From: Acanthamoeba lenticulata
Lineage: Eukaryota; Discosea; Longamoebia; Acanthamoebidae
Length of the DNA stretch: 64,000 bases
Direction: 5' to 3'
Assembly (NCBI GenBank): GCA_002179805.1
Contig: NAVB01000092.1
Coordinates: 18,190 to 82,189, forward strand
Shown here piece by piece: positions 30,971-42,487 of the stretch. The notes beneath the pieces were generated by a model. It searched no databases and was not told where the DNA came from. It saw only the letters and a program-made list of their open reading frames with translations. The translations under genes were made by a program, and so were the position numbers. How positions within the stretch are numbered: position 1 is the first letter of the stretch; every line of letters starts with the position of its first letter.

Positions 30971-33900
30971 TCACACGCGGTCGGCCCACGTCAACGCCTC
31001 CCCCGCCTTATTATTGTTGTTGTAGTGCTTTGTGCCCGAGCTTGTTGGTTGTTGTTGCTGCTGCTGCTCGGGCTGGAGGTCTTGGGCTGTCTTGGGTGGC
31101 GTCGAGAAAGACTCTCTTTCCCCGTCCCGTCCGCTCGGCCGAGGACCGCCGCTTTGCCAGTCTTGTTGTTGTTGTTGCTGTTGATGATGAAAATGATGAT
31201 ACTGCTGGTGCTGGTAGTGTTGTAGTTGTTGGTGTTGATGGTGCATGTAATACTGCTGCTGCGCGCGATGATGGGGCTGGTAGTAGTTGGGCCCTCGGTC
31301 CACCCACCGCCCGCCACCGCCGCCGCCACCGTCTTCCTCGCCCAAATCGCCTCCTCCTTCTCCTCCTTCTTGCTGTCGGTGGTACTGGTGGTGATAATGA
31401 TGATAACCCCGCACGACGCCACCGCCCCGCGGCCTACGCTGCGGTTGCTGTTGCTCGCCGCCGCCGCCGCCGCCGCCGCCACTGCCGTCCTGCTGCTGCT
31501 CGTCGTTGTCGCCGCTGCTGCCGCCGCCGTTGTAGTGGTGGTTGTAGTAAAAGTGCTGCTGTAGGTTGCCGCGGCCGCGGCCGCGGCCCCGGGCGTGCTG
31601 GAAGGAGCCCTGCTGGTGGGCCCCGACGTCGCTATTATTATTGCTGTTGTTGTTGTTGTTGTGCTGGTGGCCGCCGCCGTGGAACGTGTAGCTGTTGCTG
31701 CCGCCCCCGGTGTAGTGATACCGCGCGTAGTAATTGGGCCAACTGGTGTTGTTGTTGCTGCCGCCGCCGCCGCCGCCCATTCGATACGTCGATGTCGACG
31801 TCGACGCCGCCGCCGCCGGCCTGCTCGCGTCGCCCTCGCCGCCGTCATCGGCCGCCGTCGTCGTCGCCGTTGTTGTTGTCGTCGACGTAGACAAGATCGC
31901 GGCAGACGACATCGACGAGCGCGCTCGGCCGTAGCCCTGCTTCCGGTAGTGGTTGTTGTAGCCGCCGTAGAACTGCTGCTGCTGCTGCTTGTAGTGGTGC
32001 GGATGATGGTGCTGGTGGTGGTAAAAGCCGTTTCCAGTCCGCTGCTGCTGCTGCTGAAGCTGCTGCGGGTGGTGCTGGGGCGCCGGGAAGCCCGGAGGCA
32101 CGGCGCGCTGCCAGTTGTCTTCGCTCTCCTCTGCCTCATGCGGCGCGGCCTCGTCGCGCTCCTCCAAGTCCGCCTGGAGGTCGGCTTCGTCACGCTCGAG
32201 CACCACGTCCACTGCCACTTCCTCTTCATTCCGCTGCTGCTGCTGCTGCTGCCGCTGCTGCGAGCCGCCGCTGTCGTTGTTGCTCTGCTCGCCACCGCCG
32301 CCGCCGCCGCCACCGCCGCCGCCATCAGAGCCGGGCTCGTCGCTGGCGCATCGGCTGCTGCTGTAGCTGCCGCCGCCGCCGCTGCCGCCGCCGCCGCTAC
32401 TGCTACGACTGCGACTGCGGCTACGACTGCGGCTGCGACTGCGGCTCCGGTCGTGATGATGGTGATGACGATGGTGAGGACGGCCTATCCGGGCGGCGCC
32501 GTTGTTGCTGCTGCTGCGGCTGCTGGAGCGGCTGCGGACGAAGCGCGGGCCCTCCCCGATGAGCCGCCGGATGTTGGCCACATTTTGGTTGACAAAGACG
32601 CCGATGTCCTCCTCCTCGAGACTGTCCCAGATGCTCTCCTCGATGTTACGCACGACCCATTCGGCGTTGGGCGTCGCTTTGTCGGTCCTTATCCTGCATT
32701 TTTGAAAAGCCAAAATATTCGATTTAAAGTATTAATATTAAAATCCAAATTATAAATTATAAAACGTAAAAACGAAGAATTTAGAGAATTAAAAAAATAA
32801 AATAGAAATAGTACCGGTGGAAACGCCAGCCGCCCTTGCCTCGGCTCCAGCCCTGGCCCCACACGCTTAGGAGCGCGGCGGGTGGCGGGCGCGCGATCTT
32901 CTTGGCCGGGTCCCAGTGGCACTCGACGATGCAGTCGTCCGTCAGGGCGGGCCGCACACCATGAGGTCGCCATTGTTGCTGTCCCGCTTTGTCGTCATCG
33001 TCATCGCCGTCGCTGGCGCCGTCGTGATCATTGACAACGTCGAGCTCGTCAAATTCGATCCAATCGTAAAAGACGTAGTTGTTGCTGTCGCGTAGCACGA
33101 ACAGCTGCCAGTAGCGGTCATCGACTGAGCTGCAGCCGCTGTTGATGTGCTCCTCGCTGCCGCCACCTTCACTCCTGCCGCTTCTTTCGTTTTCGCTCTT
33201 CTTCTGGCTTTCGCTGCTGTCGTTTTCGTTTTCGTTTTTGTTGTCGTTTTCGTGTTCGGTTTTGGATTGTTCGATCGCTTGCGGAGGGACTCGAACACTG
33301 CGGAGCGTGAAGTCGATCGTGTTTTGGCGCGGCGGCTTCCACTTCATCATGCGCTCGCAGTAGCCCAGCCTGTTGCCCCAATCGCCCACGTCACGCCACG
33401 TCAGCATCTTCCTCCTTCTTTTGTCGACAAGCGCCTCCCTCGAGACTCAGCTCGTACCTGTAGGGCGTGTAGACGGGCATGAACAGCAGCCCGTCGGTGG
33501 GAAAGAAGCTCGCGTTGTCGTCGCCCTCCTGGTCGTCCTCTTCGTCATCGCCGTCGTTGTCGCGGCCCTCGTCGGCGTCGGCCGGACGGTCGAGGCAGCC
33601 GTTGCGGCGGTCGCGCTGCTGGTCAAAGACGGCATGAATGCGGTCGAGCGAGTGATAGTCCTGGAAGACGAGGCTGAACGGGGCGGCCTCGATGAGCTCA
33701 ATGACGGGCTTGGCCAGGCCGAGTCGCTCGTGAAGCGGCATGTGGCATACGTGCTCGCCCTCGGCGCAGAGCACGTCAAAGATCACAAAATACCACCGCA
33801 CGCCGCTTTCGCTTTCGTTCTCGCGTTCGTCTTCGTTCTTTGTCGGCACGGCCACGACCTCGCCGTCGAAGATGGTCCGGTTGTAGCGCGCGGGAAAGCG

Positions 33901-35518
33901 CACGGCCGGGAAACGTTCGACGCGCATGCGGCGGTCAACCAAGTAAAGGCGCTCGGCGAGCAGAATGAGGAGCCGGCGCTCGCCGTCGATCTTGGGCGCC
34001 ACGCGGTAATCGTCGTCGAGCAGGAGCTTGATGTTCTTGCTCGTCAGCGCCACCGGGTGGCTGCCCGGGAAGCGCGACGCCGGCTTGCTGCTCCGCACCA
34101 GCAATTTGAGCTGCACTCGACACGTGAGCCACACATAGCGCACGACACGACACACATGCGTGCGTGCGTAGAGATGGGGACGCACCTGCTGTAGGAGGCT
34201 GGCCGACTCGGCCGGGCCGACGCGCTGGGCGCCGTCGATGCCACCGCCGCCGCTGCCGCTGAGGTCGACGGTGGTATGCGTCTTGGGGCCGTCGCGGTCG
34301 TCGTGGTCGGCCTGGTTCTCCGGGAGGTCCTTGCGGTCGGTCATGCGGCACAAGGTTCGCGGCGAATCCGCTTCGGTCAGCTTGTCGACGGTGCGCCGGA
34401 GCGCGGCGTGCACGGCCTCCACGCCGGGCCCCGCGTCGACCCTGCAATAGGGCGGGAGGCCCGACTCGGCGCGCTTCTGGAAAAAGTCGTGCACGACGGC
34501 ACCGTAGGTGGCGTAGGCCCGCTGGCGCACCTCGATGCCGTGCGCGTGAAGGTCCTCGACCCGCTGCGTCAACTCCTCGCCCGTCACCTGCACCCGCGTC
34601 AGCATGACGTCAGCACATGGCGCGAACATGACGTAAGCGTGACGTCAGCATGCAGGAGAAAGGCGAGCGCACGTCGTCGAGGCCGGGCCTGCGGGGCGGT
34701 TGGGCGTCGAGGTTGTAGATGCGACCCGAGGGCACGTGCACGCGGCGTGCGAGCAGGCGCTGCGTCGCGACGTCGTCGCTGACCGCCAATTCGATGACGC
34801 CGTCGAGTCCGATGCCGCTCGCCGTGAAGGCCGCCGCCAGCTGCCAACACACCACCACCGCCAACTCGACCGGTGAGCCGCACGTACGCACACACGCGCG
34901 TGTATTGTGTGCTGCGCACGCGGGCGCGCGTACCATCTCGGCCTCGCGGTGGGTGCGCGGGGAGCCGTCAAGCACGAAGCCCTTGCCGGTCGCGAGGGCC
35001 TTCTTGATGGCCGACAGGACGAGGTCGTTGGTGATGGCGGACAGCTTGTCCAGCTGCCAGTGGTCGTCCATGTACTGGCCCAGCATGCTGCCCTCGGCCT
35101 GCCGAGAGCCGGTAATCAGCATTAGCATCGGCATCGGCACATAAAGAGGACCGCCGGGGGCGAGGCGAACCTTCTCGCGGCGCAGGAGCTCGCCGCTGGA
35201 AATGACCTCCAAATTGTACTGCGAGGCCAGGCGGCTGCAGTGCGTGGTCTTGCCTGTGGCAGAGCAAAAAAAGTGGCAGTAATCAATAGAACGCCTCACA
35301 AGCGCAAGTGTAAGCGAAAGAGCATGAACAAAAATGTAATTATTCGTTGTTTTGTGTTTTGCGTGGTGGAACGGTCGAGCAACTTTCCCAAACAAAAAAA
35401 ATAGAAATAAACAAGTAATAAAAATAGAGCTGGATGTACCTGCGCCCGGCGGACCAAGCATGATAAGGTGAAGGACATCCTTTTTCTTTGGTCTGCTCAA
35501 GCCGGGAGGCGCTTGCAT
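30971..35518 (-). CDS. Adenylate kinase fused to mRNA capping guanylyltransferase, with long low-complexity tail
   Basis: Eight exons (35440-35518, 35171-35253, 34934-35098, 34673-34840, 34186-34587, 33458-34110, 32815-33369, 30971-32693) sum to 3828 nt, 1275 residues. Residues 15-235 are adenylate kinase: P-loop LGPPGAGKTTHCS, ISSGELLRRE, LATGKGFVLDGSPRT, LID PSGRIYNLDAQPP, and GLDDVTGEELTQRVED. Residues about 300-740 are an mRNA guanylyltransferase: motif I KIDGERR (K339 forms the GMP adduct), III IFDGEVV, IIIa WYFVIFDVLCAEG, IV DGLLFMPVYTPYR, V KWKPPRQNTIDF, then an OB-fold part ending RIRTDKATPNAEWVVRNI. Residues about 760-1275 are RS repeats and Gly/Gln/His/Tyr-rich tracts. No RNA triphosphatase is present. 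No in-frame stop separates the two enzymes, so one polypeptide is predicted. GTP:AMP kinase activity is possible but unproven. Confidence 0.88.
31040..32480. repeat. Trinucleotide-rich block encoding homopolymer tracts
   Basis: Interrupted (GCT)n, (GCC)n and (GTT/GTA)n runs on the plus strand, for example around 31460-31530, 32040-32060 and 32233-32305. They encode Gln, Gly, Asn and His runs of the capping-fusion tail on the minus strand. Interruptions suggest replication-slippage growth under coding constraint. Confidence 0.8.
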
Positions 35519-35784
35519 TTTCCAATTCGATTGGATTGTGTGCGATCGGAAGAGAGTCCTGGTGCTGTCACCAACCAGGCAGAGATCTCAAATCTCCCAA
35601 AGGCCTCCTCACTCGGCACGCACAGCAGGACGTGGGTGGTCTCGATTTGTGATGGTGTTGTGTTGCGTGCAGCACGAAAACAGTTCAAGCTGACCGTTTT
35701 TGTTCCTTAATTTTTTTCCTATTTCCTTTTGTCCCTTTATTGCGATTTTTTCGCGACTTGTGGGACGCAGCTCACTCGAAGCGC
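35519..35784. promoter_or_regulatory. Promoter region of the capping-fusion gene
   Basis: 266 bp between the start of the fusion gene and the stop of the upstream same-strand aminopeptidase gene. It must contain the fusion gene promoter and the aminopeptidase 3' end. T-rich near 35700-35755; no certain core element. Confidence 0.4.
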
Positions 35785-38700
35785 TCAGTGGCTAGAGGCC
35801 CACTGGGCGAACCAGGCGCCCATGGCCGCGCCGTCGGTGGCGAGCCAGCGCGCGTTGGAGCGGACCTTCTCGATCGACTGCTTGACGGCGCGCTCGGCCG
35901 ACGCGGCCTTGTGGGCCTCGAAGAAGGCCTCCACCTCGCGCGCCTTCTCCTCCGTCGTGAAGTCGCCCGTCGTCGTCTGCACGAGACGCGCCAGCAGGAA
36001 GCCTCCATCGTACCGCGTGTACAGCTCGTCCCAGTTCTTCTGCACAAACTGCCAGGCCTGATAACGGTGAAGGGGAGAGATTGTGTGTGTGAGTCTCTCA
36101 AGAGGAGGGGCGCACGGAGCAGATGGTGCGTACCAGCTCGCGGCCCTTGGGGTTGGCGGCCACGCCGGCGATCACAAAGACCGTGTCCTGCGACCGGACC
36201 TCCGGCCCGATCGCGAACTCCAGCGTCCTTTGCTGTTGTGTTTGTTTGCGTTAAAATAAATGAATAATTTTAAGAGTAGAAATGAAAAGAATGTGTGTAC
36301 CAGGAGGGCGGGGTCGCTGGTGGCGCCGAGAGCGCGCATGCAGCGCTCCTTCTCCTCGTGGAGGTCGGTCTCACGGAAGATGCGGAGGATGGACTCGTAG
36401 ACGCTGGTGTCGCCCTCGGGCGCATGAGCCAGGCAGATCCGGTACACGACGCTCCGGAGGTCGGCGTGCAGCGACGTCTTGTCCTCGAGGAACTTGGCCA
36501 ACCGCTTCCGGGCCTCCTCGATCGTCCCCGCGTGGCCTGTTTATGCGTCGTATGTCGTGTGAGCGAGCGCGCTGGGACAGCGTCATGACGTGGGCGCGGG
36601 TGCGGGTGCGGGTTCCTACCGTATTTGCCGGCGGCGCCGAGCGCGAGCGTGCGCAGGAGAGAGGCCAGGTGGCCCTCGCCCGGCTGGGCGTCCCACCCGA
36701 CCTTGTTCACCACCTGATGATGTGATGATTACGATGACGACGATGCAGGGTCAGCGCGGACCGCCATCAAGCAAACGATTATGTCTAAACAAGAACAACG
36801 GACGAGCGGGGGAGACGGGAGGACGCGCGTACGTTCTCAAAGAGGGAGGCGGCGTAGCGGGCAAAGGTCGGGTAATAGTCGGTGGCGGAGATGATGACGG
36901 CCAAGTCGGCCAGGTTGGCCGTCAGGTCGCTGTAGACCGTGTAGTTCTCCTCGTTCTTGTACGCCGCCAGCAGGCTCAGCACGTGGGTCGTCGGCAGCAT
37001 GCCTGGTCAACGAGGTCACCAGTCAGCGGCTTCTGAGAAGAAGCCAAGGGGGCAGCTGGCGACAAGTTCAAGGAGGTGCGCACCGGCGCGAGCAAGAGCA
37101 AACGCGTCGCCCTGCACGCCGAGGCGGTCGGCCGGGGGCAGCTCGAGCGACTCGATGGGCTTCCGGAGGCGGTTGAGCAGCTCGTCGGTGTAGCGCACTA
37201 TGGTTTGACACAACAGCGACAAAGATGACAACGAGATCAATCAACTGAACGAGGTCAAGATAAGGGAGTGATATTTCAAAAAAAAGAAAATAATACGAAA
37301 ATGAATATTAAAAAATCGTCGTCTAAAACGCACCGCGGTAGAAACCAGTGACGCCCGGGTTGACCTTGATCCAGTCAGAGGGGCCGGCCACGACTTCGAC
37401 GGTTGCGGTCTTGTCCTTGATGATCTGCTGGACGGTGCCTTGCGGGGTGACGGCACCGAAGGGCACCCACCAGAGGGTGGAGATGCTCGGGTCCTCGCCC
37501 GTCGACAAGAATCGCGTCTGCGTCACCTCGAGCGCCGTCTTGCCCGCTGACTCCTCCTTGACGCTGACGTACAGCACCGGATAACCGTCCTATGAACCCA
37601 TTAAAAAGGAAAATCAATAAACTGGCCATATTTTTCAAAACGAGGCTTGAAGATGAAGAAAAGCTCGTACCAGCTTGGTCCAGTGGTCCATGAGCTCCTT
37701 GACGGGCTTGCCAGAGACCTCGGCCAGCGCGGCCCACAGATCCTGCGCGTGGGATGGGGCGGTGAGACACTGGGCATGTGCCAATCGAGCGTCGCTCCCT
37801 TGAGAGGGGGGGGGAAGTACCTCGGTGAGCGCGTTCGAGTACTTGTGGCGGTTGAGGTAGATGTTGAGGGCCTTTTTGAAGACGTCGTTGCCCAGGAAGG
37901 AGGCCAACATGCGCACAATGGAGCAGCCCTTGCTGTAGGAGATGATGTCAAAGATCTCATCGATCTCCGCCGCGTCGGACACCTCAACCTCAACCTGCAG
38001 CCAACATTAAATCAACATTATATCTAAAGAAAAGAAGACGATAACAATAATAAGTTCCGAGGGAAGAACATACGGGGTGAGTGCTCTTGAGGCAGTCGAG
38101 GCCGAAGGCGCGGCCCAAATCGGAGAACACGAACTGCGTCCAGATCTGTTCGCACAGGCGGTGTGTCGCAGGTCAGCCGGGCCCGCACGTTGACGTTGGG
38201 CTCTAGGGAGAGAAAGCTGAAGAGGGACGTCGTGACGTACGTCCCACTCGGGGAAGCAGTGGTCGACGGCCAGATACTCGATCCACGAGGCAAAGCCCTC
38301 GTTGAGCCAGAGGTGGGTCCACCACTCCATGGTGACGAGGTTGCCGAACCACTGGTGAGCCAGCTCGTGGCCGACCACGAGGGCCACCCACTGCTTGGAC
38401 GCCGCCGACGAGTTGACGGGGTCCACCAGCAGGGCGGTCTCCCTGTACGTCACAAGACCCCAGTTCTGCGCGACACAAGCAAGGAATCGTGAGAAACAAG
38501 ACAAGAGGCTATGAGCTGGGAACATGTCAAAAGCGAGCACAGACCTCCATGGCGCCTGCGGCAAAGTCGGGAATGCCAATCATGTCCAGCTTGGGCAGCG
38601 GGTACGGGATGCCGAAATAGTCTACATGTGTGTTTTTTCAAACAATTTTGTTTGAAAATAATTAAAAGGTATTAAAAAATAAAAATAAAAAAAGATTGTT

Positions 38701-39757
38701 AAGAGGGAAAAGGCCAGGGCGAACCATCGTAGAAGGGAAGGGTCTTGACGCCGACCTGGAGGGCGAAGAGGCCCTGCTCGCTCTTGCCGAGCGGAGTATA
38801 GACGCGCACGACGACGCCGTTGCTGGTCTTGTCCTCCACGTAGTCGAACTCGCCCACGACAAAGGCCAACAGGTAAGTCGACATGATGGGCGTCTCGCCA
38901 AAGGTCACGGCCTTGAGGTCGCCGGCCTTGTCGGCCTCCGACACCTGCTCACGGTCAAGCGGCATCACAATGGTGGCGAACGATGTCGTCAGTGACGGTA
39001 CACACGTGTGAGATGCAGGTCAAGCTGGCGGCCGTACGACGGGCATGTTGGAGAGGGCCGTGAGGTTCTTGGGCACCACCATGGTCAGCACAAAGGTGGC
39101 CTTGATCGCAGGCTCGTCCCAGCAGGGAAGGGCCCGTCGGGCGTCGGTCGGCTCGAACTGGGTGGCACCCATGTAGACCTCCTCCTTCTTGGCGTTGGTG
39201 TACTTCGACCGGTAGAATCTGCCATCGCGTTATGCCACAACACGCGAGCATAAGACACACGGCACAGAGAGGGAGAAGCTCCTGGCGTGATGCCGGTGGT
39301 GCTGGTACCCCTTGAGCTTGTCGTTAAGGATGCCAGTGAAGGTCACCTTGAGCTGGGCGGGACCAACAGGCAGGGTCTGGTCGAACGCAAAGGTGGCGGT
39401 CTCGCGCTTCTCGTCGTAGTCAATCTTGGTGGCAGTGAGCGCCTTCTCCCCCGACTTGAACTCAACGCTGCCGATCTTGAGCTCAATAGCATTAAGCACG
39501 ATTTCGTTGGTCTCCTTGAGGACCTCGATCGTAACCACTTCCTCGCCACTACGTAAGAGAATGATGGCCCATTAATTGATGACATTACACAGCCGGTTAA
39601 ATTTGCTGCAAGCGTTTGGCAGATGTGCCACAAAAAGATGGCAGTACTAGTACCTGAAGGTGAAGTTGACGAGGTCAGGCTGCAGGGTGACGTCATACTT
39701 GGACGGCTTGACCGTAGTCGGCAGGATCACTCGGGGCTTGTGCGACTGCTGCTCCAT
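35785..39757 (-). CDS. M1-family zinc aminopeptidase, puromycin-sensitive type
   Basis: Sixteen exons sum to 2607 nt, 868 residues: 39654-39757, 39309-39548, 39038-39218, 38725-38944, 38545-38621, 38241-38465, 38074-38145, 37821-37994, 37671-37742, 37334-37589, 37084-37197, 36833-37002, 36620-36713, 36301-36536, 36134-36232, 35785-36057. It removes N-terminal residues from peptides. Visible are the start [53 protein letters not shown], the substrate-binding GAMEN (271-275) and zinc site HELAH (307-311) with third ligand E330 in LWLNEGFA. The ERAP1-C-like helical half ends in a Trp-rich C-terminus. No signal peptide or membrane anchor, so cytosolic, like PSA/NPEPPS and yeast Aap1. Confidence 0.96.
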
Positions 39758-39935
39758 TCTGTATATTCTCGTACACTGTAATTATGGCCAAACGTGTGCG
39801 ATCAGCAGGACTACAGATTGAGTGCCACGCGATCTACGTTCACGCTTTACTTTAGTCGACACATAAATGCTTTCTGCCAATTTCCGTCTTAAATTTCGTG
39901 GTTCGCTAAAAAAGACAAAAAGAAAATAGTTGCGC

Positions 39936-42369
39936 TCACTCGAAGCCGCCGTGCTCGAAGAGACAACGCGGGGTGGTGTGCGTGGTGACGTTGTCGGTCT
40001 GCTCCTGCTGGCGTTGTGTCGAAATAAAGTGCTCTACGATCTCCTGGTCGAGGCGGTACCAGTAGGGAATGTTCTGCACGGGCTTGGGATCGACGTCCAC
40101 CACCGCGACCCGGAACACGTAGCGCCGCCCGTTGACCTCCATCACCTGCTCCCCTCCGCTGTGTAGCGCCGACAACCACATCAGCGATCGCATCAACGGT
40201 CTTGACAAGCCCAAATAAATAGAAATAATAATCATAAATAAAGAAATACACAGTAAAATGGAGGCAACCTGGTAGTGTGTTGGACAGAGTGGTCGGCTGC
40301 GGCGGGGAGGAGGGTGATCATGATGGAGCAGTCCTTGGCCGTCATGGAGATGAGGTAGTCCCGCAAGAGGTCGATGATGTCACTCTCTTGTAGCTTCCCG
40401 CGCTTCACCTTGTCGATGAAGTGTTGCCGGTCCTCTACAGCCCGCCTGGTCAATTCTCCTGCTCGGAACGGCGATTCAAGTCGTGGCTGGGATTGGAGAC
40501 GCACCGGTGTCGCCCTCAAACAGCTGGAGCGTGGTCTCGTCCCACTCGTTGGCTAACGCGTCGAGGCCGTGGTCGTGGATCTTCTTGTACAAGTAGTAAA
40601 TCCCCTCTGCGCATGGAGACACCAATTGAGTGATGAGGCGTTCTTCACGGCGAAAAAGGGTCTGGTGGGCGCAGCGGACCAATGTCCAGGTAGTCCATCT
40701 GCTGGATGGTGCGGAGGTTGGGCAAGACCTTCTCCTCGTGCAGGATCCGGCCCAGCGCGTCGACCATCGCCGTAATGCAGGACCTTGACAACACACGCAC
40801 ACAAGAGAGCGTCAGGCCCGGCCCGGCCCGGCCGCGTGAGCAAACCGTGCGGGCAGTACCCATCGCTCGCGGGCGAGAAGACCGGGGCGAGCTTGGCCTC
40901 GAGGTGCTCGAGATCAAAGGTGGTCTCGCCCGCCAGCTTGCCGCCCAGCGAGCCCGTGTAGGCCAGCCGGCCGTCGGCGTAGATCTTGATGTTGTTCTGG
41001 GGGACGTGAACCATGTCCACCAGCGCCCGCCGGATGCGCTCCTGCTCGCCGCTGAACAGGTCCAGCGGGCAGTAGGCGCTGCGATACCCGGGGCACATGT
41101 GGGTGAGCTCACATGGGTCTCTTTGCGTACAGACCACACGAGCAGTCCCGTACCTGATCTCGTCAATCTCGCCCTTGGCGAGCTTGAGCCGCTGGTGCAT
41201 GCAATAGCGGCACACGCGGGACTTGACGCTGTGCGGCGCCCGGATCAGCGGCGAATACGGCAAGAAGCCCCACTTGGGCTGCACGCGCGACACGGAACCG
41301 GTTAGACCGGGCCGTCCACAAGAGCATTGGGGGCTGGAGCGCGACCTTGATTTCAACGCAGATGATGGGTGGCCCGCTGCGGGCATCGGCATCGGCCCCG
41401 ACTGCCTCGGGGTGGAGGGGGAGGAGCGAGAGATCGGGCATGAGGAACGCAAACTTGCTGTCGACATCGATCTCCGTGTCGCGGCGGCGAAGCTCTGGCC
41501 GGCTGGCCTCGACGTGCGACCCGAGCGCCTCCAGGAAGGCCGGCGTCATCACGATCGGCACCTGTCAGGACAGAGGAGGCGCATTGAGCCTTTGAGCCCA
41601 GGACGTGAGGGACAGGCGGAGCATGTACGCCCGGGTGCACGTAGGAGGGGCCGACGAGCGGGCGCATGACGTTGTGCACAAAGGCATACTCCTTGAGCTC
41701 GTGGTTCTCCACATGGATGGGCGTGCCTGGAGCAACAAGGCAGTTTAATGAAAGAATAAATGAAAATAATGGAAAAAAATCAAAAAAGGAGGGGTGGGCC
41801 CGACCCTGGAACCACATCAGCCCGTCGGAGGGGATGTGCAGCGCGTGTGAGCCCGAGGCCTTGGCGCCGGCCTCGTCGCGGCTCTTCTTGAACCGCTTCT
41901 CCACGCGGAGGACTTGGCCCCGCTGTGCGGTCGGACGCAGCCACACGGAGCAGGCGCGTCAGCCAACGAATCAACAAAGGAGGCCACGCGCGTGTAGGCG
42001 CGTGGGTGGTATGACAGAGTGCACGCACGAGGGGGTTGTCGTGCGCGGCGCTGAGCTTGTCCTCGTCGTAGGAGAGAACGAGATGTGCGGCACCTTCGCC
42101 CTTGTACCGCCACTGGCCCACTGACTTGGTCACTAGGTTTTGCAGCGCCTGTGGTGCACACCCACCGAGGTGATCGTTTTCTATTCAATCGATGATCGGC
42201 ACCACCACAACGATTGGGGTTGCTCCTCAAGCAGTACCTTGAGCTCATCTGGCTGCGTTGCTGTTCGGGCAAGAGCCTCCACAAGGGATGGAATAGTCAC
42301 ACTGGAGCCGTTCGGCCGCTTCACCGCAAATGCCAGGCCTCCCTCTTCAGAGCCTGTCGCCTTTTCCAT
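39936..42369 (-). CDS. IPK1: Inositol-pentakisphosphate 2-kinase
   Basis: Eleven exons (42238-42369, 42029-42148, 41805-41922, 41629-41726, 41346-41561, 41154-41278, 40860-41078, 40680-40783, 40505-40606, 40269-40434, 39936-40158) sum to 1623 nt, 540 residues. It phosphorylates inositol pentakisphosphate at the 2-position to make IP6 (phytate). Diagnostic motifs: WRYKGEGAAHLVLSY (nucleotide-binding), VLRVEKRFKK, the family hallmark CVEIKPKWGFLP spanning an exon junction (E226-P235), CRYCMHQRLKL, and the double block SAYCPLDLFSGEQERIRRAL. The C-terminal KDCSIMITLL and VDVDPKPVQNIPYW are also typical. Length is near plant IPK1 (about 450) plus loops. Confidence 0.95.
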
Positions 42370-42487
42370 CGTGAAGGTTGTGTATGTTTTTTTTTTTATT
42401 ATATAAATTCATTTTTATTTATTTTGTATTTTGTCGTTTATATTTTCTTTTTCCTGCAGCAAGCGGAGAAAAAGAGAGACGGGGAGG
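42370..42487. promoter_or_regulatory. Divergent promoter between IPK1 and PPR genes
   Basis: 118 bp between opposite start codons, dominated by T-rich runs (TTTTTTTTTTATTATATAAA), with TATATAAA at about 42400-42407 that could serve as a TATA element for the plus-strand gene. Confidence 0.5.

Noticed and set aside
31000..32760. Long plus-strand Val/Leu/Ala/Cys-rich frames
   Set aside because: They are complements of the Gln/Gly/His repeats of the minus-strand capping-fusion tail; no domain or start context.
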